NCBI RefSeq assembly: GCF_021012875.1
Contig: NZ_JAJMZJ010000001.1
Coordinates: forward strand, 682,001-746,000
Length of the DNA: 64,000 nucleotides
From: Peptoniphilus sp. KCTC 25270
GTDB lineage: Bacteria; Bacillota; Clostridia; Tissierellales; Peptoniphilaceae
Direction: 5' to 3'
The notes under the pieces are model-generated. The model saw only the letters and a list, made by a program, of their open reading frames with translations. It did no database searches and was not told the DNA's origin. Each line of letters opens with the position of its first letter. Positions within the stretch are counted from its first letter, which is position 1. The translations under genes were made by a program, and so were the position numbers. Below are positions 57,290-64,000 of this stretch, one piece after another.

Positions 57290-59218
57290 ATGAAAAAAAT
57301 CAAAGCACGATTATCCCTATTCCTAGTTTTTATTTTATTTTTGACAGCTTGTACTCCTAGTGCACAAGAGGAAAGCGATTTATCTTTCACTCCAGGTACA
57401 TACGAAACAGAAACCGACGGATACGGTGGCCCAATTAAAGTATCCACTACTTTTTCTGAAAATGCCATCGACTCTGTAGAAATTTTATCTCACGGAGAAA
57501 CCGACGGAATTGGTACCAATGCTATTGACCAATTGCCTGAAGCGATTGTAAAAAATCAATCTCTAGGACTAGATACTGTAACAGGCGCTACCATTTCTTC
57601 TGAGGCCATTCTTGCCGCCGTTGAAAAAGCCGTTACAGAGGCTGGAGGAAATGTAGAGGCCTTAAAGGCTGCTTCTGTAGAAGCGAATGAAGATGCGGAA
57701 CCAGTAAACAAAGAAACTGACGTTGTTGTTGTCGGTGGAGGTGGCGCTGGATTATCCGCAGCCGTTGCAGCAGCAGACAATGGAGCAAAAGTTATTTTAG
57801 TAGAAAAAACTGGCGCTCTAGGAGGAAATACCATTCGAGCTGGCGGTCCTTACAATGCAGTGGATCCAGATCGGCAAGCCAATGTAGAACCAGCGGATAA
57901 AGCCAGTATGGATAAGGTAAAAGCCTTAACAGAAAAAGAAACGAAAAGTCCACGCCATCAAGAACTTATGGACGAATTGAAAAAAGATATCGAAGCCTAT
58001 GAAGCAGGAGCGCAAGATCATCTATTTGACTCTTTGGCCCTTCACAAGTTGCAAACCTATGATGGAGGAGATTACCAAGGAGAATTGGATAAAATTGAAA
58101 AATTGGTAGAGGAATCTCTAGATACATCCGAATGGATGGCTTCAAATGGTGTAGAATGGACCGACAGTATTACAACTGTAGCCGGTGGTTTATGGCCAAG
58201 AGCCCATATTCCTGCAGGTTCAGCTGGTGGAGACTATATTAAAGCAGGCGAGGCCCGAGCGAAAGATCTTGGTGTTGAAATTTTATTGAATTCTCCTGCA
58301 GAAGAATTAATCGTAGAAGATGGAACCGTTGTGGGTATCAAGGGAACGAGCAACGGTGCTCCTATGGAAATTCGCTCAAAATTTGTAATTCTTGCTTCTG
58401 GTGGATTTGCTGCCAACAAAGAAATGCGTAAAGAATTTGTTCCTGAATTAAATGACGAATTGCCAACAACAAACAGCCCTGCTATCACTGGTGACGGACT
58501 GAAAATGGCAGAAGCCGTAGATGCCGATCTTAGAGGAATGGGTTACATTCAATCTCTACCTCTAGGAAGCCCTGAAGATGGTGGGTTAAACGCATGGATG
58601 GGTGGACCTGGTGTTGAATACTATTACCAAGTCAACAAAGAAGGGAAACGTTTCATGGCAGAAGACGGACGTCGTGATGTTATGACCTCTGCCCTAATTG
58701 CTCAAACCGACAGTATGAGTTATGTAATCACCGCAGCCAATAATACTTTAGAAATTGGCGATGGCATTACAGAAAATATCTGGGGCGACAATATTGAAGC
58801 ATTGGTAGAAGAAGGAAAAATCTTCCGTGCAGATACCATTGAAGAATTGGCAGAACAAATTGATATTGATCCTGCTGTTTTAGCAGAAACCCATGCCAAA
58901 TTCAATGAAGCCGTTGCCAATGGAAACGACGAAGAGTTTGGTAGAAGCTTATTTGGCGCACCTGTTGATGGCGCACCATATTACGCTTCTCCACGTGTTC
59001 CAACAGTTCACCACACAATGGGTGGTCTAGGAATTGACTTAGAAGCTCGCGTTCTAAATAAAGAAGGAAATGTTATTCCTGGATTGTTAGCTGCTGGAGA
59101 AGTTACAGGAGGAATCCACGGTTCCAATCGATTGGGCGGAAACGCATTGGTTGACATCCACGTATTTGGACGTACTGCTGGAGAAACAGCTGCAAGATTG
59201 ATTGAAGACGCTCAATAA
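57290..59218 (+). CDS. Secreted lipoprotein flavin reductase (FMN-binding plus fumarate reductase-like FAD domain)
   Basis: A 642-residue lipoprotein. The signal peptide ends LFLTAC with Cys21 as the lipidated residue. An FMN_bind domain (~35-110) has DTVTGATISS, where Thr101 is the expected site of covalent FMN attachment by ApbE. The FAD-binding fumarate-reductase-like domain (~145-640) starts DVVVVGGGGAGLSAAVAAA and has NKEGKRFMAEDGRRDV, HHTMGGLGID and ALVDIHVFGRTAG. Relatives reduce fumarate, urocanate or aryl acrylates outside the cell. The acceptor here is unknown. Next to iorAB, an aromatic acrylate is possible. The ATG at 57290 has AGGAGA upstream. Confidence 0.9.
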   Translation: MKKIKARLSLFLVFILFLTACTPSAQEESDLSFTPGTYETETDGYGGPIKVSTTFSENAIDSVEILSHGETDGIGTNAIDQLPEAIVKNQSLGLDTVTGATISSEAILAAVEKAVTEAGGNVEALKAASVEANEDAEPVNKETDVVVVGGGGAGLSAAVAAADNGAKVILVEKTGALGGNTIRAGGPYNAVDPDRQANVEPADKASMDKVKALTEKETKSPRHQELMDELKKDIEAYEAGAQDHLFDSLALHKLQTYDGGDYQGELDKIEKLVEESLDTSEWMASNGVEWTDSITTVAGGLWPRAHIPAGSAGGDYIKAGEARAKDLGVEILLNSPAEELIVEDGTVVGIKGTSNGAPMEIRSKFVILASGGFAANKEMRKEFVPELNDELPTTNSPAITGDGLKMAEAVDADLRGMGYIQSLPLGSPEDGGLNAWMGGPGVEYYYQVNKEGKRFMAEDGRRDVMTSALIAQTDSMSYVITAANNTLEIGDGITENIWGDNIEALVEEGKIFRADTIEELAEQIDIDPAVLAETHAKFNEAVANGNDEEFGRSLFGAPVDGAPYYASPRVPTVHHTMGGLGIDLEARVLNKEGNVIPGLLAAGEVTGGIHGSNRLGGNALVDIHVFGRTAGETAARLIEDAQ

Positions 59219-59230
59219 TATCAAAACAAA

Positions 59231-59257
59231 AAACACCTGAGAATTCAGGTGTTTTTT
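59231..59257 (+). terminator. Terminator after the secreted reductase gene
   Basis: A perfect 10-bp stem, AAACACCTGA / TCAGGTGTTT, with loop GAAT (59231-59254), is followed by further T residues. It lies 12 bases after the stop codon. Confidence 0.9.
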
Positions 59258-59334
59258 ATTTCAAAGAAAGTGAATGCAAACCCAAGGTTTTAGAATCCCT
59301 TGAAAGTCTTTGCTTTTTACTCTATTGATGGACT

Positions 59335-59367
59335 AAAAAAGAGGAACGAAATCGTTCCTCTTTTTTT
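59335..59367. terminator. Terminator after the NlpC/P60 gene
   Basis: A perfect GAGGAACGA / TCGTTCCTC stem (59341-59360) is flanked by A on the left and T on the right, so it can act in both directions. On the minus strand it follows the NlpC/P60 stop by about 14 bases. Confidence 0.9.
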
Positions 59368-59374
59368 AATAAAA

Positions 59375-60445
59375 TTACAATACGCGAGTTGCGTTTACAA
59401 ATCTAGAGTTGTAATATTTTTCAGACAATTTATTTGTCTTAACTTGGCCTGCTCCAGATGCAGCATGGATGAAAGTATCATCACCAATATAAATTCCAAC
59501 GTGGCTTACGCCTCTTCCTGTTGTATTAAAGAATACCAAGTCCCCTGCTTGTAAATTATCTCTTGATACTTGTGTACCGAATCCAGATTGAGCAGAAGAA
59601 GTTCTTGGAAGGCTAATTCCCAATTCGTTATGATAGATTGCATATACCAAACCGGAACAATCGTATCCACTAGAAGAAGTTCCACCCCATACATATGGAG
59701 TTCCAATTTTTCCATAAGCAGAATTCACAACATTTTGTGCTTTTGCATTGTCAACCGCTGGGACTTCCACTGTATATTCAACCGTTTCTACTTCCGCTTC
59801 TGGTTGAGCAATGGCTCTAGCTTGTACTTTAATTCCATTTTCACCGAAGTTTAAGTAATTTGGATCGATAGAGAAAGTTTTTCCTGCCTTATCCATGATT
59901 ACGAACATTCCATCTACATAAGAAACAACATTTACTTGTTGGTCTTTTGCTAAATCCAAAGTTCCATTGTCATTTGCTAATTGTAAAGCTTCTTTTACAT
60001 AAGCATGCGTTATGTATGGACCTTCTACTGCTTCCAAAGCAGCTTTTGTTACTTCCCCTTGAATTCCATCTGCTGTTTTTACAATTACGGAATCTTCTTT
60101 TTCTTGAACAGTAGTTACGAACTCATCTAAGAACAAGTTGCGAACAACATGTCCATTCTCGCGAATGGATGCATTGCTTACCACCTTAAATTTTTGGGTA
60201 GGGCCATCTGTAAGTAAAATTTTATTTTTAGGAACAGTAACTTTTGCGTTTCCTTTTTGTACTAAGTATCCATTTTCTTTATAGTCAATAATGTTTGCTT
60301 GTTCTTCCACAGCAAAGCTCAAAGCTTTTCCACTATAAAGGGTTGTTTGATGATCGGCTACAAAAACACCTGTGTCACGAAGACCTACAAAAGATACAAC
60401 AGCTAGTGCCGCAACACCTACTGTAAGTTTTAAATTCTGGTTCAT
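59375..60445 (-). CDS. Secreted NlpC/P60 peptidoglycan endopeptidase
   Basis: A 356-residue secreted cell wall hydrolase. A signal peptide or anchor lies at ~5-22 (LTVGVAALAVVSFVG). Residues ~35-220 contain SH3-like segments (FKVVSNASIRENGHVVR). The NlpC/P60 domain (~240-356) has IGTPYVWGGTSSSGYDCSGL with catalytic Cys263, SHVGIYIGDDTFIHAASG with the two His, and the end NSRFVNATRVL. Such enzymes cut gamma-D-Glu-diamino acid bonds. The ATG at 60443-60445 has GGAGA 8 bases upstream; an extension to 60493 is rejected. The promoter region carries TGTTAC repeats like WalR sites. Confidence 0.93.
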   Translation of the reverse strand: MNQNLKLTVGVAALAVVSFVGLRDTGVFVADHQTTLYSGKALSFAVEEQANIIDYKENGYLVQKGNAKVTVPKNKILLTDGPTQKFKVVSNASIRENGHVVRNLFLDEFVTTVQEKEDSVIVKTADGIQGEVTKAALEAVEGPYITHAYVKEALQLANDNGTLDLAKDQQVNVVSYVDGMFVIMDKAGKTFSIDPNYLNFGENGIKVQARAIAQPEAEVETVEYTVEVPAVDNAKAQNVVNSAYGKIGTPYVWGGTSSSGYDCSGLVYAIYHNELGISLPRTSSAQSGFGTQVSRDNLQAGDLVFFNTTGRGVSHVGIYIGDDTFIHAASGAGQVKTNKLSEKYYNSRFVNATRVL

Positions 60446-60602
60446 TCTAAAAATCTCCTTTATCATTCGATTGGTGGATGAATTTTCATTCATCGGTTAC
60501 AAAGGATTTACAGGGAAAAAAGTTTATCTCCTAAAGAACGCAAAAAAATAACAAGGTCCGAACTTTTTCCAATCCTTAGACTTCTCTTAATGATCTTTAG
60601 AA
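60446..60602 (-). other. Long 5' leader of the NlpC/P60 gene
   Basis: About 155 bases lie between the -10 box and the start codon with no open frame. Two pairings are visible in the RNA: AAGGATT (60571-60577) with AATCCTT (60502-60508), and a small GATGAAT / ATTCATC hairpin near 60474-60493. It does not match the ydaO (c-di-AMP) riboswitch, which often precedes such genes. Its class is unknown. Confidence 0.4.
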
Positions 60603-60681
60603 ATTATAACACAAAAGGTTACAAAATGTAACTGTTTTAGATGTCATTTGTGTTACGCCTTTGTTACAATTTCTGTAACAA
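60603..60681 (-). promoter_or_regulatory. NlpC/P60 promoter with WalR-type and palindromic repeats
   Basis: Extended -10 TGTTATAAT (hexamer 60603-60608) with TTACAT (60626-60631) at -35, 17-base spacing. GTTACATTTTGTAAC (60618-60632) lies over the -35. Upstream, the plus strand has TGTTAC-N5-TGTTAC (60651-60667), which matches the WalR (YycF) direct repeat, and then TGTAAC (60674-60679). WalR controls NlpC/P60 and other wall hydrolases in B. subtilis. Confidence 0.6.
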
Positions 60682-60728
60682 AAGATTTTTCTTTTTTTGT
60701 CTTCTTTTTCAAGCGTTTATTTCTCTCA

Positions 60729-60766
60729 AAAACAAAAAATCCCACCCCTAAAATAGAAGTGGGATT
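60729..60766 (-). terminator. Terminator of the opp operon
   Basis: AATCCCAC / GTGGGATT arms (60738-60745 / 60759-60766), extended inward by G-U and A-U pairs on the minus strand, are followed by TTTTGTTTTT. It starts 7 bases past the oppF stop. Confidence 0.88.
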
Positions 60767-60772
60767 CTTGTT

Positions 60773-61750
60773 TTATAATAAGCCTTCTTTTTCGTTAATT
60801 TCTCGAACTTTTATACAGGCTACTTTGTGTCCAGGTAATACCTCTTCTAGAGGAATTCGGCTGGCTCTACATTTTTCTTCTGCGTATGGACAACGATCGG
60901 CAAATCGACATCCAATTGGTGGATCGATTGGACTTGGTACGTCCCCTTCCAACTCAATTTGATGTTTTGTACGTTGTACATCTGGATCTGCAATTGGAAT
61001 GGCGCTTAATAGAGCTTTGGTATAAGGATGAAGTGGTTTCTCATACAAAGCTTCACTCTCACCAATTTCCATAATATGTCCCAAATACATAACTGCAACA
61101 CGATCGGAAATATAGCGAACCATAGATAAATCATGAGCAATAAACAACAGAGTCAAGCCTAAACGAGTTTGTAAATCTTTTAATAGGTTTACTACTTGCG
61201 CTTGGATAGACACGTCTAGGGCACTAATTGGCTCATCGCAAATGATAAATTTTGGATCCAACGCTAAGGAACGAGCAATCCCGATTCTCTGACGTTGTCC
61301 ACCAGAAAACTCATGAGGGAAACGTTGCGCATGCTCTGAGCTTAGACCTACCAAATTTAATAATTCAATGACTTTGGCTTTGCGTTCTTTTTTTGAACCA
61401 ATGCCATAGATATCCAATGGCTCTGAAATAATTTCCTCTACGGTCATACGAGGGTCCAAAGATGCGTAAGGATCTTGGAAAATCATTTGCATTTCTTTCC
61501 GGATTTCTTTCATTTGAGAAGAAGACAAATCATAGATGTTTTTTCCTTCAAAAATAACTTTTCCATCCGTTGGCTCGTACAAACGCAAAATGGTTCTACC
61601 AGCTGTTGATTTTCCACATCCACTTTCTCCTACCAATCCAAAGGTTTCCCCATGCATGATTTCTAAGTTGATACCATCAACGGCTTGTAGTTTTCCTTTA
61701 TCTACATTAAAATATTTTTTCAAATTCTCAATTTTTACGATGGGTTCCAT
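60773..61750 (-). CDS. oppF: Oligopeptide ABC transporter ATP-binding protein OppF
   Basis: One of two ATPases powering oligopeptide import. The 325-residue protein has Walker A LVGESGCGKSTAGRTIL near residue 36, the signature HEFSGGQRQRIGIARSLAL, and Walker B KFIICDEPISALD. The C-terminal Opp/Dpp domain has the Cys motif CRFADRCPYAEEKC, which in homologues holds an iron-sulfur cluster. The ATG overlaps the oppD end by one base. A dipeptide role (DppF) is equally possible. Confidence 0.93.
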   Translation of the reverse strand: MEPIVKIENLKKYFNVDKGKLQAVDGINLEIMHGETFGLVGESGCGKSTAGRTILRLYEPTDGKVIFEGKNIYDLSSSQMKEIRKEMQMIFQDPYASLDPRMTVEEIISEPLDIYGIGSKKERKAKVIELLNLVGLSSEHAQRFPHEFSGGQRQRIGIARSLALDPKFIICDEPISALDVSIQAQVVNLLKDLQTRLGLTLLFIAHDLSMVRYISDRVAVMYLGHIMEIGESEALYEKPLHPYTKALLSAIPIADPDVQRTKHQIELEGDVPSPIDPPIGCRFADRCPYAEEKCRASRIPLEEVLPGHKVACIKVREINEKEGLL

Positions 61751-62748
61751 TATTCTGCTCCCCCATTTCTAGTATAGGATGGATGATTTTTCCAACAGCG
61801 ATTGTAATGTCCACTACCAGAATCAAAGAATCCAGGCATATGATTTTCACAAATTACCATGGCTTGATCGCAACGATCAAAGAAAGCGCATCCTTGTGGT
61901 GGTTTGTATAAATCCGGTGGTGTTCCATCAATGGCGTGTAGGGTTTCATTACGATCCATTGTTAATTTAGGAACCGCTGCTAACAATTTTTGTGTATAAG
62001 GATGAGATGGATTTTTGAAAATATCATCTACTGTTCCTTTTTCTACAATTTGACCTGCATACATTACGATTACATCGTCTGCCATATCTGCAACAACACC
62101 TAAGTCATGAGTAATCAAAATAATAGAAGCCCCAAATTCTTTTTGCAAAGTCTTCATCAATTTCAAAATTTGCGCTTGAACGGTTACATCAAGAGCTGTT
62201 GTCGGCTCGTCGGCAATTAATAAAGATGGTTTTGATGCCATGGCTAAGGCAATCATAACCCTTTGACGCATCCCACCAGAAAACTCATGAGGATATTGAT
62301 TTACACGTTTTTCAGGCTGAGGTACACTTACTCTTTCTAACATTTCGATGGCATATTTACGTCCTTCTTCGTTAGAAATATTTCTATGACGACGCACCCC
62401 TTCAATAATTTGCGCTCCTACTTTCATAGTAGGATTCAAACTTGTCATAGGATCTTGGAAAACCATAGAAATCATGTTGCCACGAATTTCTGTCATCTCT
62501 TTTTCTGATTTCTTTAAGAGGTCTTCCCCTTTATAAATAATCTCTCCCCCTTTATAAACAACCGGAGGCTTTGGCAAAAGTTGCATAATGGAGTTTGCTG
62601 TTACAGATTTACCACAACCAGACTCCCCTACAATCGCCAATGTCTTTCCTTCTTCTAAAGAAAAGGAAATATCACGTACGGCCTCTACTTCGCCGAAAAA
62701 GGTTTGAAAAGATACTTGTAAATTTTTTACATCTAATATTTTTTCCAT
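61750..62748 (-). CDS. oppD: Oligopeptide ABC transporter ATP-binding protein OppD
   Basis: The second ATPase of the oligopeptide importer. The 332-residue protein has Walker A IVGESGCGKSVTANSIM near residue 39, the signature PHEFSGGMRQRVMIALAMA, Walker B SLLIADEPTTALD and the C-terminal GCAFFDRCDQAMVIC cysteine motif. It lies 6 bases after oppC. Substrate range cannot be told from the ATPase; the binding protein OppA is not in the window. Confidence 0.94.
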   Translation of the reverse strand: MEKILDVKNLQVSFQTFFGEVEAVRDISFSLEEGKTLAIVGESGCGKSVTANSIMQLLPKPPVVYKGGEIIYKGEDLLKKSEKEMTEIRGNMISMVFQDPMTSLNPTMKVGAQIIEGVRRHRNISNEEGRKYAIEMLERVSVPQPEKRVNQYPHEFSGGMRQRVMIALAMASKPSLLIADEPTTALDVTVQAQILKLMKTLQKEFGASIILITHDLGVVADMADDVIVMYAGQIVEKGTVDDIFKNPSHPYTQKLLAAVPKLTMDRNETLHAIDGTPPDLYKPPQGCAFFDRCDQAMVICENHMPGFFDSGSGHYNRCWKNHPSYTRNGGAE

Positions 62749-62754
62749 ACAGAC

Positions 62755-63714
62755 CTACTTTCTCAATCTAGGATCCAATGCATCACGTAGACCGTCTCCC
62801 AATACGTTAAATGAGAACATAATTAACGAAATCATCAACGCTGGGAAGAAGATTTGATAATACAAGTTGATTCCCAATACTCCCAAACCGTCATTGGATA
62901 ATACCCCAAGAGATGGTTGTGGTGGTTGCAAACCTAAACTCATGAAACTTAGTGTTGCTTCTGAGAAAATAGCACGAGGTACTGTTAAAGTTACATTAAC
63001 CAAAATAGGACCCAATGTATTAGGAATAATATGACGTTTCAAAATATATCCAGGAGAAGCTCCCAAAGATCTTGAAGCGATGGCATATTCATTTTGTTTT
63101 AATTGCAATACCTGTCCGCGGACCATTATCGCCATAGGTACCCAACCGGTAATACTCATGGCCAGAACCAGTGTAAACAAACTGGCCCCTTGTTCATTGG
63201 ACAAGGTAACAGAAATCAAAATTACGATTAACATATAAGGAATCGCATAGACAACTTCGGCGATACGCATCATAATCGTATCTACTCTTCCTGATGCCAT
63301 ACCAGCAATCCCACCATAGGTTACTCCTATAATAAAGTCAAAGGCCGCTGCCAAAATACCAATCAATAAGGAATAACGAATCCCGTAACATACACGAGTA
63401 AATAAATCACGACCCAATTCATCGGTACCAAACCAATTGGCCCCATTTGGCTCTGCATTAATTTTCGCATAATCTTGTGTAGAATAGTCGTATCCTGAAA
63501 ACATAGGACCAACAAAAGACATAATTAATAACAAGATAATGATGGTTAAACCAACCATAGCCAATTTATTTTGTCGTAAACGACGAAAAACATCGGCCCA
63601 ATATCCAATAGTAGGACGGGTAATTCTTTCCTTGTTTTGATCGTGCTCAACAGGAGTAAATAGACTTGGATCAATGGACTCGTTCATATAGTTTTTTACT
63701 GTATTGTTTTCCAT
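62755..63714 (-). CDS. oppC: Oligopeptide ABC transporter permease OppC
   Basis: A 319-residue permease with six membrane helices, the first at ~53-75 (KLAMVGLTIIILLLIMSFVG), and an extended cytoplasmic N terminus. The coupling loop that contacts the ATPase is EYAIASRSLGASPGYILKRH near residue 210. FGTDELGRDLFTR, before helix two, is typical of OppC/DppC. The ATG overlaps the oppB stop by one base. Confidence 0.94.
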   Translation of the reverse strand: MENNTVKNYMNESIDPSLFTPVEHDQNKERITRPTIGYWADVFRRLRQNKLAMVGLTIIILLLIMSFVGPMFSGYDYSTQDYAKINAEPNGANWFGTDELGRDLFTRVCYGIRYSLLIGILAAAFDFIIGVTYGGIAGMASGRVDTIMMRIAEVVYAIPYMLIVILISVTLSNEQGASLFTLVLAMSITGWVPMAIMVRGQVLQLKQNEYAIASRSLGASPGYILKRHIIPNTLGPILVNVTLTVPRAIFSEATLSFMSLGLQPPQPSLGVLSNDGLGVLGINLYYQIFFPALMISLIMFSFNVLGDGLRDALDPRLRK

Positions 63715-63998
63715 TAATTGTCACCTCCTGATAATTTGATTCTAGGATCAATTACGGTATATAGAACATCTACAATTAAAAGCATAACAATCAAAATCAA
63801 TGCATAGAAAATCGTAGTCCCCATAATCAATGTATAGTCACGGTTCGTAATGGATGTAATAAAGAAGTTACCAAGACCTGGAATCCCAAAGATTTTTTCA
63901 ATAACGAAAGAACCGGTCAGCAAACCAGATAAGGTAGTTCCCATAGTAGAAATAATTGGCAAAATTGCATTACGTACAGCATGGTTTAGGATAACTCT
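63714..63998 (-). CDS. oppB: Oligopeptide ABC transporter permease OppB, C-terminal part
   Basis: The last ~94 codons of OppB; the N-terminal part lies beyond the right edge. The open frame continues without a start to the window end. It carries the end of the permease coupling loop, [17 protein letters not shown], then [18 protein letters not shown] and a final membrane helix ending DPRIKLSGG. These are the standard OppB/DppB C-terminal motifs. An in-frame TTG at 63960-63962 is internal and not the start. Confidence 0.92.
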   Translation of the reverse strand, partial: RVILNHAVRNAILPIISTMGTTLSGLLTGSFVIEKIFGIPGLGNFFITSITNRDYTLIMGTTIFYALILIVMLLIVDVLYTVIDPRIKLSGGDN

Positions 63999-64000
63999 AA

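Noticed and set aside
60446-60772. ydaO (c-di-AMP) riboswitch upstream of the NlpC/P60 gene
   Set aside because: The conserved ydaO core segments could not be found on either strand; only simple hairpins and TGTTAC repeats are visible.
1-64000. CRISPR arrays, insertion sequences, prophage genes, tRNA or rRNA genes
   Set aside because: No spaced direct repeats, transposase or integrase frames, or tRNA-like cloverleafs were seen in the intergenic regions on reading both strands.

Overview
The window looks like a chromosomal stretch of a low-GC, anaerobic Firmicute of the Clostridia/Tissierellia type. The support is AT-rich sequence, AGGAGG ribosome binding sites, frequent TTG and GTG starts, Firmicute gene order (alaS-ireB-ruvX-DUF1292, trmR-trhP-udk, mraZ-rsmH-ftsL-pbp), a T-box leader, an L20-type leader, and anaerobic genes (iorAB, ornithine racemase, a ferredoxin-fused aldo-keto reductase). 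Genus is not claimed. Almost everything before 50.3 kb is on the minus strand. No rRNA, tRNA, CRISPR array, insertion sequence or prophage gene was seen.

Layout. 1-6 kb: xseA (cut by the window edge), nusB, asp23, a CD1247-type acidic protein and efp, then a five-gene cluster of pilin-like proteins with a PilO-like protein. 6-15.9 kb: SGNH hydrolase, thrS with a T-box, catalase, hisS, a SpoU methyltransferase, KtrA/KtrB-type potassium uptake, then rplT-rpmI-infC behind an L20-type leader. 16-25.3 kb: udk, trhP, trmR (tRNA wobble uridine modification), rnjA, fur, DUF1292, ruvX, a ferredoxin-fused aldo-keto reductase, ireB and alaS. 25.4-33.8 kb: AI-2E transporter, an Rrf2 regulator with a dyad over its promoter, leuS, asnS, rarA, ornithine racemase and nrdR. 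33.9-44.7 kb: the division and cell wall cluster from ftsZ back to mraZ. 44.8-50.3 kb: lgt, deoC, a DUF1461 membrane protein, yebC, nadE, yigZ and hflX.

From 50.4 kb the plus strand carries a class A penicillin-binding protein, a 43-residue cationic peptide gene, iorAB and a secreted flavin-linked reductase. FolD, an NlpC/P60 hydrolase and an oligopeptide ABC transporter (cut by the right edge) lie on the minus strand.

Points of note. The class A PBP has an intact glycosyltransferase half, but all three transpeptidase motifs are replaced. FolD lacks residues needed for cyclohydrolase activity in characterised homologues. The sporulation genes that usually sit between efp and asp23 (spoIIIA) and between ftsZ and nrdR (spoIIGA-sigE-sigG) are absent, which suggests a non-sporulating lineage. 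ftsA and the isc genes are also missing from their usual places. Regulatory signals include a perfect 30-bp palindrome before iorAB, four tandem MraZ boxes, a WalR-type direct repeat before the NlpC/P60 gene, and a dyad across the Rrf2 promoter. Most of the window is ordinary housekeeping; no wholly new multi-gene system was recognised.
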